64,000 bases of DNA, taken from an uncultured Bacteroidales bacterium. Lineage in GTDB: Bacteria > Bacteroidota > Bacteroidia > Bacteroidales > P3. The notes beneath the pieces were generated by a model. That model was not told the DNA's origin and made no database searches. It was given only the letters and a program-made list of their open reading frames with translations. A program made the translations under genes and the position numbers. This document shows, piece by piece, positions 1-7,235 of this stretch (positions within the stretch are counted from its first letter, which is position 1; each line of letters begins with the position of its first letter). Location: the NCBI GenBank assembly GCA_905234695.1, contig CAJOHZ010000002.1:62001-126000 (forward strand), given 5' to 3'.

Positions 1-1361
1 GCGAACTGTTGGCCGCCAACGGCGCCAACGTCAAGAAGGTCAACCTGGTCAACGACCGTGGCATCCATATCTGCAAATCCATGCTGGCATGGCTGCGTTA
101 CGGAAACGGCGAGACCCCTGAAAGCAGCGGCATGAAAGGCGACCATCTGGTGGGGAAATACTACGTGGAATTCGACAAACATTATAAGGAAGAGGTGTCG
201 GCACTGGTGAAGGAGGGCATGGAAGAGGAAGAGGCAAAGAAACAGGCCCCGCTGATGCTCGAAGCCCAGCAGATGCTCAAACGTTGGGAAGAGGGCGATA
301 AGGAAATCCGCGACCTTTGGAGCAAGATGAACGGCTGGGTCTATGCCGGCTTCGACGAGACCTACCGCCGTTTGGGGGTGGGGTTCGATAAAATCTACTA
401 CGAATCCAATACCTATCTGCTCGGTAAAGAGTTGGTACAGAAAGGGCTTGATTTGGGTGTCCTCTTCCGCAAAGAGGACGGCTCTGTATGGTGCGACCTC
501 ACCGGCGACGGCCTCGACCAAAAACTCCTGCTGCGCAGGGACGGCACATCGGTATACATGACCCAAGACTTGGGCACGGCACTGCTGCGTCACAACGACT
601 TCGGCGCGGAACAACTGATATATGTTGTGGGTAACGAGCAAGACTATCACTTCAAAGTGCTGAAACTCATCCTTGGGAAACTGGGATTCGACTGGGCCGA
701 CAAAGTCTACCACCTCTCGTATGGCATGGTGGAACTGCCCAACGGCAAGATGAAGAGCCGCGAGGGCACCGTGGTCGACGCCGACGACCTCATCACAGAG
801 ATGGAAGCCACCGCCGAAGAGATGTGCCGCGAACACGGAAAGAACGACGACCTAACAGAAGATCAGCGCAGAGAGCTATACCACATCCTGGCTTTGGGCG
901 CACTCAAATACTTCATTCTGAAAGTAGACCCCGCCAAGAATATGCTCTTCAACCCCGCCGAGAGCATCGACTTCAACGGCAACACAGGTCCCTTCATCCA
1001 GTACACCTATGCCCGTATCCGCAGCATCGTCCGGAAAGCCGAGGAACAATGTATTACCCTGAGCGACAAATTGAATATCTCCAACCACAGCCTGGACGAT
1101 AAAGAGCGTGCGGTCATCAAATGCCTCCACGACCTGCCCGGCACCATTGCCACGGCGGCCGAGAATTTCAGTCCCGCCATGGTGGCCAACTACGCCTACG
1201 ATTTGGCCAAGAACTTCAACAGTTTCTATCAGGATACCCCCATCCTTCGCGAAGAGAATGCCGACATCAAGGCATTCCGCGTACAGTTGTGCGCCGTCGT
1301 TGCCCAGGCTCTCTACAACACAATGAAGATATTAGGCATCCAATTACCTGAAAGAATGTAA
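1..1361 (+). CDS. argS: Arginyl-tRNA synthetase, C-terminal part (5' end outside the window)
   Basis: This enzyme charges tRNA(Arg) with arginine in the cytoplasm. The reading frame is open from the first bases, so the N-terminal part, including the HIGH motif region, lies upstream of the window. About 450 residues are visible. They include the synthetase core and, at about 742-765, the KMSKS-equivalent GKMKSREGT. An alpha-helical DALR-type anticodon-binding domain follows and ends in QLPERM. The stop lies 7 bp before the thioesterase gene, so the two may be co-transcribed. Identification is firm because core motifs such as DRGIHICKSM and LTGDGLDQKLLLRRDGTSVY are typical of the family. Confidence 0.95.
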   Translation, partial: ELLAANGANVKKVNLVNDRGIHICKSMLAWLRYGNGETPESSGMKGDHLVGKYYVEFDKHYKEEVSALVKEGMEEEEAKKQAPLMLEAQQMLKRWEEGDKEIRDLWSKMNGWVYAGFDETYRRLGVGFDKIYYESNTYLLGKELVQKGLDLGVLFRKEDGSVWCDLTGDGLDQKLLLRRDGTSVYMTQDLGTALLRHNDFGAEQLIYVVGNEQDYHFKVLKLILGKLGFDWADKVYHLSYGMVELPNGKMKSREGTVVDADDLITEMEATAEEMCREHGKNDDLTEDQRRELYHILALGALKYFILKVDPAKNMLFNPAESIDFNGNTGPFIQYTYARIRSIVRKAEEQCITLSDKLNISNHSLDDKERAVIKCLHDLPGTIATAAENFSPAMVANYAYDLAKNFNSFYQDTPILREENADIKAFRVQLCAVVAQALYNTMKILGIQLPERM

Positions 1362-1368
1362 TCTACCG

Positions 1369-2082
1369 ATGTACTTAACGATACCTTATACCATTCCGGG
1401 CTTCATCTGCGACCGCAACGACCAACTGACCATGTGGGGCATGGCCAGGTTGTTTCAGGAAGCCGCCGACGCACATGTACAGAACAATAAAATTGGGTTC
1501 AAAGAACTGAAAAACAACGGTAAAGCATGGGTTCTTTGCCGTGTGTTCTATCATGTCGACAGACTCCCCCAAGCAGGGGAGAGGGTCACCCTGAAAACAT
1601 GGTCTCGGGGCACTGACGGGCTCTTCGCCGTCCGCGAATACCAGATGCTCGACCCCGACGGGAACGCCATTGTATCTGGCACATCCTATTGGGCGGTCAT
1701 CGATTTTGAAACCCGCCATGTCATCCGTATCAACACCCTTATGGAGCAATTCGAAGCGCATCCAGATGTGGCAACCGCTCGCGAGAAACTCTTCAAGATG
1801 CGACTTCCCGGCAACGGCGAAAGCCTGCAGCCGGTATTCTCCATGCCAGTGAAAAATTCCATGCTTGACCACACACAGCACGTCAACAACGCCGAATACA
1901 TCAAGCTGATATTTGACGAGTATCAGGACATCAACAGCCAGTCCATCGATTTCGAGATTCATTATATACTGGAAACACAACCCAACGACACCGTCTCAGT
2001 TTCGCGTATGCAAGCCGAAAGTTCAACTTACTTCCAAATATCCAATTCTCGTGGAGTTTCGGTACTGGCAAAAATAAACTGA
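1369..2082 (+). CDS. Acyl-ACP thioesterase
   Basis: A 237-residue protein of the FatA/FatB-like acyl-ACP thioesterase family, which hydrolyses acyl-ACP to free fatty acid and so ends chain elongation. Two hot-dog halves are visible. The first begins YTIPGFICDRNDQLTMWGMARLFQ-like and contains AWVLCRVFYHVDRLP. The second carries the family's HVNN motif in DHTQHVNNAEYIKL near residue 168. The ATG at 1369 is 7 bp after argS. A strong hairpin follows the stop. The gene is transcribed towards the dif site, convergent with the TPR gene on the far side of the prophage. The family call is firm; chain-length preference cannot be read from the sequence. Confidence 0.88.
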   Translation: MYLTIPYTIPGFICDRNDQLTMWGMARLFQEAADAHVQNNKIGFKELKNNGKAWVLCRVFYHVDRLPQAGERVTLKTWSRGTDGLFAVREYQMLDPDGNAIVSGTSYWAVIDFETRHVIRINTLMEQFEAHPDVATAREKLFKMRLPGNGESLQPVFSMPVKNSMLDHTQHVNNAEYIKLIFDEYQDINSQSIDFEIHYILETQPNDTVSVSRMQAESSTYFQISNSRGVSVLAKIN

Positions 2083-2101
2083 TTCCAGAAGCACAATAAT
2101 A

Positions 2102-2132
2102 GGGGGCTCTTTCGCCAAGGCGGGAGAGCCCC
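2102..2132 (+). terminator. Terminator after the thioesterase gene
   Basis: The arms GGGGCTCT and AGAGCCCC enclose a 15-base loop that can itself pair (TCGCC with GGCGG). It stands 20 bp after the thioesterase stop and just before the left prophage end. The T-run is weak, but the stem is long and GC-rich. It should stop host transcription from entering the phage genes. Confidence 0.7.
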
Positions 2133-2156
2133 TCATTATATACTCTTCCATACACT

Positions 2157-2184
2157 ACTTAACATAACACCGATACTCATAATT
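2157..2184. other. dif: attL: dif-like XerC/XerD recombination site at the left prophage end
   Basis: A 28-bp site of dif layout. Read on the minus strand it is an 11-bp arm ending GAGTA, a 6-bp centre TCGGTG and an arm TTATGTTAAGT that closely matches the E. coli XerD arm TTATGTTAAAT. It matches the site at 9325-9352 at 23 of 28 positions, including the whole centre. The two copies bound the microvirus genes exactly. Proviruses of this family in Bacteroidota are known to use the host Xer/dif system. Which arm is host and which is phage cannot be decided without an empty site. Confidence 0.8.
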
Positions 2185-2214
2185 ATTAACCCAAAATAAA
2201 GAAAGGAAACGAAA

Positions 2215-2358
2215 ATGAAAAACATTGAAAAGAAAAATGAGGCTCTCGCTAAGATTAAGGAAATCTACGAGGTCTATTTGCGTGGCAACAATGAGTATAT
2301 TGCCGATTGTATGAAAGATGATATTATGAAACTCGAACAATTGGTGGCTCAGATTTGA
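2215..2358 (+). CDS. Small phage protein, 47 residues, unknown function
   Basis: An ATG at 2215 opens a 47-codon frame ending at TGA 2356-2358. The protein starts MKNIEKKNEALAKIKEIYEV, is charged and predicted helical, and has no membrane segment. It is preceded by AAAGAAAGGAAACGAAA, a purine-rich leader repeated almost exactly before the next gene. That supports both as real genes with matched translation signals. It is the first gene after the left att site. No promoter is visible between the att site and its start, so in the circular phage it would be read from the promoter at the right end. Function unknown. Confidence 0.65.
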   Translation: MKNIEKKNEALAKIKEIYEVYLRGNNEYIADCMKDDIMKLEQLVAQI

Positions 2359-2395
2359 GCCACCTTTGTGTCACTATATAAAGAAAGGAAACGAA

Positions 2396-2557
2396 ATGAA
2401 AAGAAAAGATTTTAATGAAAAAATGCAGACTTTAGATTTGTTAATGTCTGATTATCGCAAGGCTACCGTAAAGGAAATTAATGAAAAATGGCCTTCGCGT
2501 TTGGAAGTGATTGCTCGTATTGCAATTGATTTAGCCAATGAAATATTGAGATTTTAA
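2396..2557 (+). CDS. Small phage protein, 53 residues, unknown function
   Basis: A 53-residue protein starting MKRKDFNEKMQTLDLLMSDY. I chose the ATG at 2396 over an upstream in-frame ATG at 2366 because the leader AAAGAAAGGAAACGAA sits directly before it, as it does before the preceding gene. The predicted product is helical and highly charged. It lies 37 bp after the 47-residue gene in the same direction. I recognise no family. Small genes before the capsid gene are common in this phage group and often lack known functions. Confidence 0.65.
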   Translation: MKRKDFNEKMQTLDLLMSDYRKATVKEINEKWPSRLEVIARIAIDLANEILRF

Positions 2558-2569
2558 AATTTGTGTATT

Positions 2570-2857
2570 ATGAAAATAGAGAATTGCGCCCGGTTTTTCC
2601 GTGGTAAGATGTCACAATGTGACCCAAGCCTCTACACTATTGAGTTTACTAGTGTACATGATGTAGCCACTTTTTTGGTACAGACTTTTATATCTGGCGA
2701 ATCTAATCCGAGTGAAATATCTATTCACGCTTATTTAGATAATCAGCATGTTCTTAATGTTACACTTCGTAGTTACCTTGTAACTTATAGTGGTAACTTT
2801 ACTTTTGATGATTATACACGTGGTGTTCAATCCTACTGTTTTAATACATCTGTTTAG
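2570..2857 (+). CDS. Small phage protein, 95 residues, unknown function
   Basis: The ATG at 2570 gives a 95-residue product (MKIENCARFFRGKMSQCDPS...). A TTG nine bases upstream is a less likely start. The product has alternating hydrophobic and polar residues in its second half (VLNVTLRSYLVTYSGNFTF), suggesting beta structure, and has no signal peptide or membrane span. It is 12 bp after the previous stop and 2 bp before the next gene, so all are probably translated from one message. I cannot assign a family. Confidence 0.6.
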   Translation: MKIENCARFFRGKMSQCDPSLYTIEFTSVHDVATFLVQTFISGESNPSEISIHAYLDNQHVLNVTLRSYLVTYSGNFTFDDYTRGVQSYCFNTSV

Positions 2858-2859
2858 TC

Positions 2860-3093
2860 ATGATATATTCAGTTTACGTTGGTCGTTTTGGCAGTACTAT
2901 CTGTCACGACATTCCGAATTTCTCTGAGGCGAAAGCCTATGCACAGATAGCCGATTGGACTGAAATCCATTTCACACCGCGTTGTGTGCTGGTTGGTGTG
3001 TTTTTTCATGTCGGTAACGAGGTGTATAAGTATTCTATACATGTAACTAAGGCTGCTGAGTTACTTGGCAGTAAATGTTTAACAATCAAATAA
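2860..3093 (+). CDS. Small phage protein, 77 residues, unknown function
   Basis: A 77-residue protein starting MIYSVYVGRFGSTICHDIPN and ending LLGSKCLTIK. Its ATG is two bases after the previous stop. The length, AT-rich codon use and tight packing match the surrounding phage genes. Predicted secondary structure is mixed alpha/beta, with no membrane segment. No family recognised. Confidence 0.6.
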   Translation: MIYSVYVGRFGSTICHDIPNFSEAKAYAQIADWTEIHFTPRCVLVGVFFHVGNEVYKYSIHVTKAAELLGSKCLTIK

Positions 3094-3101
3094 TTAATTT
3101 T

Positions 3102-3338
3102 ATGTCTAACAAAACAAAAAATTTGGTTCGTGCTGTTGCTAACCTTGACGCAGACGACCAGTTGCGCGTGCTTCGTGCAAATGACGATGAACTTCCCGAG
3201 ATTCTCAAGGAACTCGGAATTGAGTTACCCTCTACATCATGGGTACTCCGCATTCTCAAAATTCTGTTGTATGCAGCAGGTATTATCCTTGCTGGTATTG
3301 GTACAACTGTGTCCGCTAACGCTCTAAACATCTTCTAG
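3102..3338 (+). CDS. Small phage membrane protein, 78 residues
   Basis: I chose the ATG at 3102 (MSNKTKNLVRAVANLDADDQ...) over 3075, because the upstream start overlaps the preceding gene and adds a stretch unlike the rest. The first 45 residues are charged and helical. The last 30 form one hydrophobic segment (ILKILLYAAGIILAGIGTTV), so the protein is probably tail-anchored with its N-terminus in the cytoplasm. It ends one base before the capsid ATG. A lysis or virion role is possible from position and topology, but no motif supports either. Confidence 0.62.
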   Translation: MSNKTKNLVRAVANLDADDQLRVLRANDDELPEILKELGIELPSTSWVLRILKILLYAAGIILAGIGTTVSANALNIF

Positions 3339-3339
3339 T

Positions 3340-5733
3340 ATGGCTGACAAAAATGTATTTGCAAATGCTGGTCCATCGAAGCCCGATGTCGAGACTAGTA
3401 TTTTCGACCTTTCGCACGCTTATAATGGTACATTCCGTATTGGCCGTGCTTATCCGTGTTTTGTTTTTGATGCGCCTGGTAAATCCTCCTTTCGTATCAA
3501 GTTGAACTCAGCGATGGATGTACAGCCAATGCTTTTTCCGATACAGACACCTGTTAGGCAACATATTTCGTTCTTCAAGATTCCTAAGCGTATTTTGATG
3601 AAATCTTGGAAGGATTTCGAATGCCGTGTTGGCGACCATAAGGTTCCGTGGATTGCACGTCCCAGTGGCTGGGCAACTACAGGAAGTCTTGCCGATTATA
3701 TGGGTATTCCGACTGAAAAGGCTGCTATTGAGACTAATGAAGGCGGTCAATTTACGTGGTCTAGAGTTAACAATGCTGGTTCTTATCAGACTTTTGGACA
3801 TTCCCCTTCCATTTCTTGGACACGATTGATGTTTCCTACAACTATGGATGTTTCCACACAGGCGGTAACGTCCTCACGTCTGACGGATGAAATATTGAGA
3901 ACCGATGCGCTGTTCAAATTCACTATTGTATCGGCTACTCCAGTTACTGTTGCTGGTCATTCTATTTCTCAGTTCGTTGGTAAGTCGCTGTTCTTTCATT
4001 TGTTGAATGATATTAACGAAAACCCGCGACATCGTTTTGAGGTCTATTATAACTTGTCTCTTTCTTATGTTGCTTGTGCATCACTTTCGGATTTTGACGA
4101 GTTGACAGGATGGACTTGTCCCATTGACGAGATTGAAGAAGTTGACACAGGTTTTGTATCTAGTAACGACATTCCTGTTACTTATAATCGTTTCAATATC
4201 TATTTCCGTCCGACAGCCGAGTTTGTAACGTGGTTTAATAGAATGGTGACTAATCCTAATTTCTATACACGTTTGTGTATGCGTTGGGATAATGTTTTGT
4301 GGCCGTGGTTTGGTACTGAAACTCGCTCTATCGACCGTGAAACTAACTCCGTTGATATGGATTATACTTTGGTTGGTGACTATTCGACAACTGAAGATGA
4401 GCCTATTGTCACTAAAGGTAATATTGTTTCGCATCTTTCTTTGAAAACTTTCGGTATTGAGCGTGATTGTCTTTATAAGGGACAGGTCGCAAAGATGACC
4501 AATGATACCTCTATCTTTTCAACTGACAATGTTCTCACACCTCCAAAACTTCCTATCAATGCACTTAGTTTCCGTGCTTACGAATTTATTCATAACTATT
4601 TCTTCCGTAATACCCGCGTGACTCCGTTCATGAAAGATGGTGAAATTGCTTATAATGAGTATTTGACAAATGATGGTGACGGTGCTGACGATACTACGCC
4701 TGTTTCGTTTTTTAATGTTCCTTATGAGTACGACTTGTTTACAACCTGTGTTCCTACACCACAGGCTGGTAACGCACCTCTTGTTGGTATAACTACAAAC
4801 AATGCTGGTAAGTCAGCCATTTTCCATATGCAGCCTGTTGACGGTGATGGTGAACCCGACGGTGACCCCTATGATATTGCTGTGTCAACTGACGGTCAAG
4901 GTAATATTATGGGTATTTCTAACTATGAGGAAGTAGCAGACAAGACTTCTGTTATGAGGCTTAAAGAGGCCATTGACTTTGGTATATCTATTAATGATTT
5001 TCGCAACGCTAATTGCATGCAGCGTTATGAAGAGCGTTTTATGAAGGCTAATGCTGGAGGCTCTCTTTATAGGAATCTGTATTATGAGTTCTATGGCACT
5101 CGTCCTCCTATCGGTGAGGAATTCCCCGAGTATATTGGTGGCAATACTTCTGTAATGAATGTTGGAAAAATTGTCAACCAAACAGGTTCTAATGATACCG
5201 AGACAAAACTTGGTGAATTTGCTGGCGTTGCCAATTTCCGTTCTCGTTCTCGCGGTATCAAGTGCTTTTGCGATGAAGCTTGTTACATTATGGGTATTAT
5301 GTGGTTTTCTGCCACACCGACCTATTCTCAGATGTTGCCTCGGCATTTCACTAAGTTTGACCGCTTGGAGTTTCATAACCCGCAGTTCAACAACATCGGT
5401 TTGCAGCCTGTTTATGCCCATCAGATTGCACCTTTGCAGTTGACTGATGAAGAATTAACCGAGGTGTTTGGATATAATCGCCCGTTTTCCGAGTATGTCA
5501 GTATGCAAGATGAGGTACATGGACAATTCCGTACTACTATGGCTAATTTCTTGATGCAGCGCATTTTTGGTTCTAGGCCTAGACTGAATGAGGATTTTCT
5601 GTATATCAAGTCCGAGGATTTGACTGATGTTTTCAGTGTCAATGAAAATGACGATAAGATATTCGGTCAAATTTGGTTTGATGTAAAGGCGAAATTACCA
5701 ATTCCGCGATTTGCAATTCCTCGTATTATTTGA
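3340..5733 (+). CDS. Microvirus major capsid protein VP1
   Basis: A 797-residue homologue of the microvirus capsid protein (phiX174 F family), which forms the icosahedral shell. The N-terminus (MADKNVFANAGPSKPDVETS, then FDLSHAYNGTFRIGRAYPCF) and the segment with PMLFPIQTPVRQHISFFKIPKRIL are characteristic. So is the C-terminal third with HFTKFDRLEFHNPQFNNIGLQPVY. It is considerably longer than gokushovirus capsid proteins (about 530-570 residues), so it probably carries large surface insertions. The Asp/Gly/Pro-rich part around residues 500-540 is a good candidate. The start codon follows the preceding stop by one base. The gene is intact, which argues for a functional virus. Confidence 0.95.
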   Translation: MADKNVFANAGPSKPDVETSIFDLSHAYNGTFRIGRAYPCFVFDAPGKSSFRIKLNSAMDVQPMLFPIQTPVRQHISFFKIPKRILMKSWKDFECRVGDHKVPWIARPSGWATTGSLADYMGIPTEKAAIETNEGGQFTWSRVNNAGSYQTFGHSPSISWTRLMFPTTMDVSTQAVTSSRLTDEILRTDALFKFTIVSATPVTVAGHSISQFVGKSLFFHLLNDINENPRHRFEVYYNLSLSYVACASLSDFDELTGWTCPIDEIEEVDTGFVSSNDIPVTYNRFNIYFRPTAEFVTWFNRMVTNPNFYTRLCMRWDNVLWPWFGTETRSIDRETNSVDMDYTLVGDYSTTEDEPIVTKGNIVSHLSLKTFGIERDCLYKGQVAKMTNDTSIFSTDNVLTPPKLPINALSFRAYEFIHNYFFRNTRVTPFMKDGEIAYNEYLTNDGDGADDTTPVSFFNVPYEYDLFTTCVPTPQAGNAPLVGITTNNAGKSAIFHMQPVDGDGEPDGDPYDIAVSTDGQGNIMGISNYEEVADKTSVMRLKEAIDFGISINDFRNANCMQRYEERFMKANAGGSLYRNLYYEFYGTRPPIGEEFPEYIGGNTSVMNVGKIVNQTGSNDTETKLGEFAGVANFRSRSRGIKCFCDEACYIMGIMWFSATPTYSQMLPRHFTKFDRLEFHNPQFNNIGLQPVYAHQIAPLQLTDEELTEVFGYNRPFSEYVSMQDEVHGQFRTTMANFLMQRIFGSRPRLNEDFLYIKSEDLTDVFSVNENDDKIFGQIWFDVKAKLPIPRFAIPRII

Positions 5734-5787
5734 CGTTTCGTTTCACTTTCAAAACCTTGCGGTGTATAGGTTAACCGCTTTTTAAAT

Positions 5788-6114
5788 ATGAAATTTAGAT
5801 TTCCTGTCAAATTTTGTCATACTATCAATAAGGTGTATGAGGTAGATGTAAAGAGTAACCAGGCAATTACTCCTTCTCAAATGGATAAATTGACCTCGCA
5901 GGGTCGCTCTATCTCTTCTTCTTCTTTGGAAAGTATGTCTTATCATGACAATATTAAGGATTTTGAGGCCATGCCTCTTGAAAACCAGCGTGGTATTGAT
6001 ATGAATATTGCCTGGGAGGCGTCACAAGATGCAAAGAGTAAGATAAAAGATTTCAAACGTAATCAAAAACGTCAGCAACATGTACAGAATCCCACTCAAG
6101 CCATTGCGCAGTAA
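5788..6114 (+). CDS. Small conserved microvirus protein between VP1 and VP2 (VP3-like position)
   Basis: A 108-residue, mostly polar protein. After a short beta-like N-terminus (MKFRFPVKFCHTINKVYEVD) comes ITPSQMDKLTSQGRSISS, then a charged helical tail rich in Lys, Arg and Gln. It lies between the capsid and pilot genes, where relatives of this phage group keep a small protein of this kind. A scaffolding or DNA-binding role would fit size and charge, but I cannot show either. Its last 35 bases overlap the start of VP2 in another frame, which suggests translational coupling. Confidence 0.7.
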   Translation: MKFRFPVKFCHTINKVYEVDVKSNQAITPSQMDKLTSQGRSISSSSLESMSYHDNIKDFEAMPLENQRGIDMNIAWEASQDAKSKIKDFKRNQKRQQHVQNPTQAIAQ

Positions 6115-7117
6115 TTTATTCGGTCTTGACGATGCTGCTGCTGCTGCTCTTGGTTCTGCTGTTATTTCTGGTGGTGTTACAATGTATAACAATCATAAAC
6201 AGCGTAAAGAACAGCGTGCTTTAATGGATAAATCCATTGAATCCAATATTCAGCAATGGAATCGTGAAAACCAATATAATACGCCTCAGGCACAAATGAA
6301 ACGTTTTAAGGATGCTGGTTTGAATCCGAATTTGATTTATGGTCAAAGCAATACTGCATCCTCCATGATACCTTCTACCGATGTTCCCGAAGCAAAAATG
6401 CCTAGTAACTCTTTCTCTCAAGGTGTTAGTACTTTTAATAATACTCGTTTGTTGGATGCACAAATTGAGAATATTGAAGCCGATACTGATAAAAAGAAAG
6501 TCGAAGCAGGTAACTCCACTGAAATGGTCAATATCCAACGTGAACTTGCTGAAGACACTAAGAAAAAGACCGATGCTTATATTAATGACTTGCTAGATAA
6601 GAAAAACCTCCGTGGTGCGCGTGCTGAATTGTATAGAATGACTGTTAATAAGTTCGAACAGGATATTCGGGAGTCTGTTTCTCGCGTTATGCTTAATCTT
6701 AAAGACTATCAACATTATGACGAAAGATTTAATGCTACTATGCGTGAAATTAATGCGCGTGCGGACGAGTATTTTGCCAAGGCTGGTCTAGAAAAGCAAG
6801 AAACGGAGAATTTGAGGCGTGAGTATTTTGAAATGATTAAAACATTTGAAGACCGTTCTAATGAGATTAAGTCACGGGTAAATTTAAATAATGCTACTGC
6901 AGCGGAAAAGCAAGCAGTTTGTGAAAAACTTATTATGGAGGCTGTTTCTCTTGGTGGTGCTGCTTTTGCCAATCTAGAAACTTATTCGCAAGTTCAACAC
7001 AATTTGCAGCAAGGTAAATATGATTCTCTTCAGGAAAAGTATTTTTCTATTCTCACTTCTGCGTTTACGTGTGTTATACGAGATGTTTTTGGTGTTGGTA
7101 TTAGTGTTCATAATTGA
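6080..7117 (+). CDS. Microvirus DNA pilot / minor capsid protein VP2
   Basis: A 345-residue homologue of VP2 (phiX174 H role), the protein that escorts phage DNA into the cell. Near residues 54-100 it has the family signature WNRENQYNTPQAQMKRFKDA followed by GLNPNLIYGQS. An Ala/Gly-rich hydrophobic stretch (DDAAAAALGSAVISGG) near the N-terminus can insert in a membrane. The rest is predicted to be long amphipathic helix. The ATG at 6080 overlaps the previous gene. A TTG at 6104 is possible but would keep the same signature. A strong terminator follows the stop. Confidence 0.93.
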   Translation: MYRIPLKPLRSNLFGLDDAAAAALGSAVISGGVTMYNNHKQRKEQRALMDKSIESNIQQWNRENQYNTPQAQMKRFKDAGLNPNLIYGQSNTASSMIPSTDVPEAKMPSNSFSQGVSTFNNTRLLDAQIENIEADTDKKKVEAGNSTEMVNIQRELAEDTKKKTDAYINDLLDKKNLRGARAELYRMTVNKFEQDIRESVSRVMLNLKDYQHYDERFNATMREINARADEYFAKAGLEKQETENLRREYFEMIKTFEDRSNEIKSRVNLNNATAAEKQAVCEKLIMEAVSLGGAAFANLETYSQVQHNLQQGKYDSLQEKYFSILTSAFTCVIRDVFGVGISVHN

Positions 7118-7127
7118 TTTGATAAAT

Positions 7128-7150
7128 GGGGCGCTGGTGCGCCCCTTTTT
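7128..7150 (+). terminator. Rho-independent terminator after VP2
   Basis: A perfect stem GGGGCGC / GCGCCCC with loop TGGT is followed at once by five T. It sits 10 bp after VP2 and ends the structural operon before the Rep gene. Confidence 0.92.
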
Positions 7151-7201
7151 GCATGAGCTTTTGTAAAGCGAAACCCCCTTCTTGACTATTAAGTGAAATT
7201 G

Positions 7202-7216
7202 ACACACACCGTGTGT
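7202..7216. promoter_or_regulatory. Short palindrome upstream of the Rep gene
   Basis: ACACAC and GTGTGT face each other across three bases, 20 bp before the Rep start. Near it lies TATACTTG (7231-7238), one base off the TAnnTTTG promoter box but overlapping the start codon and without a well-spaced TTTG. The palindrome may be an operator or a small hairpin in the leader. This is a weak call. Confidence 0.35.
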
Positions 7217-7235
7217 AATTTCGAAGAAACTATAC

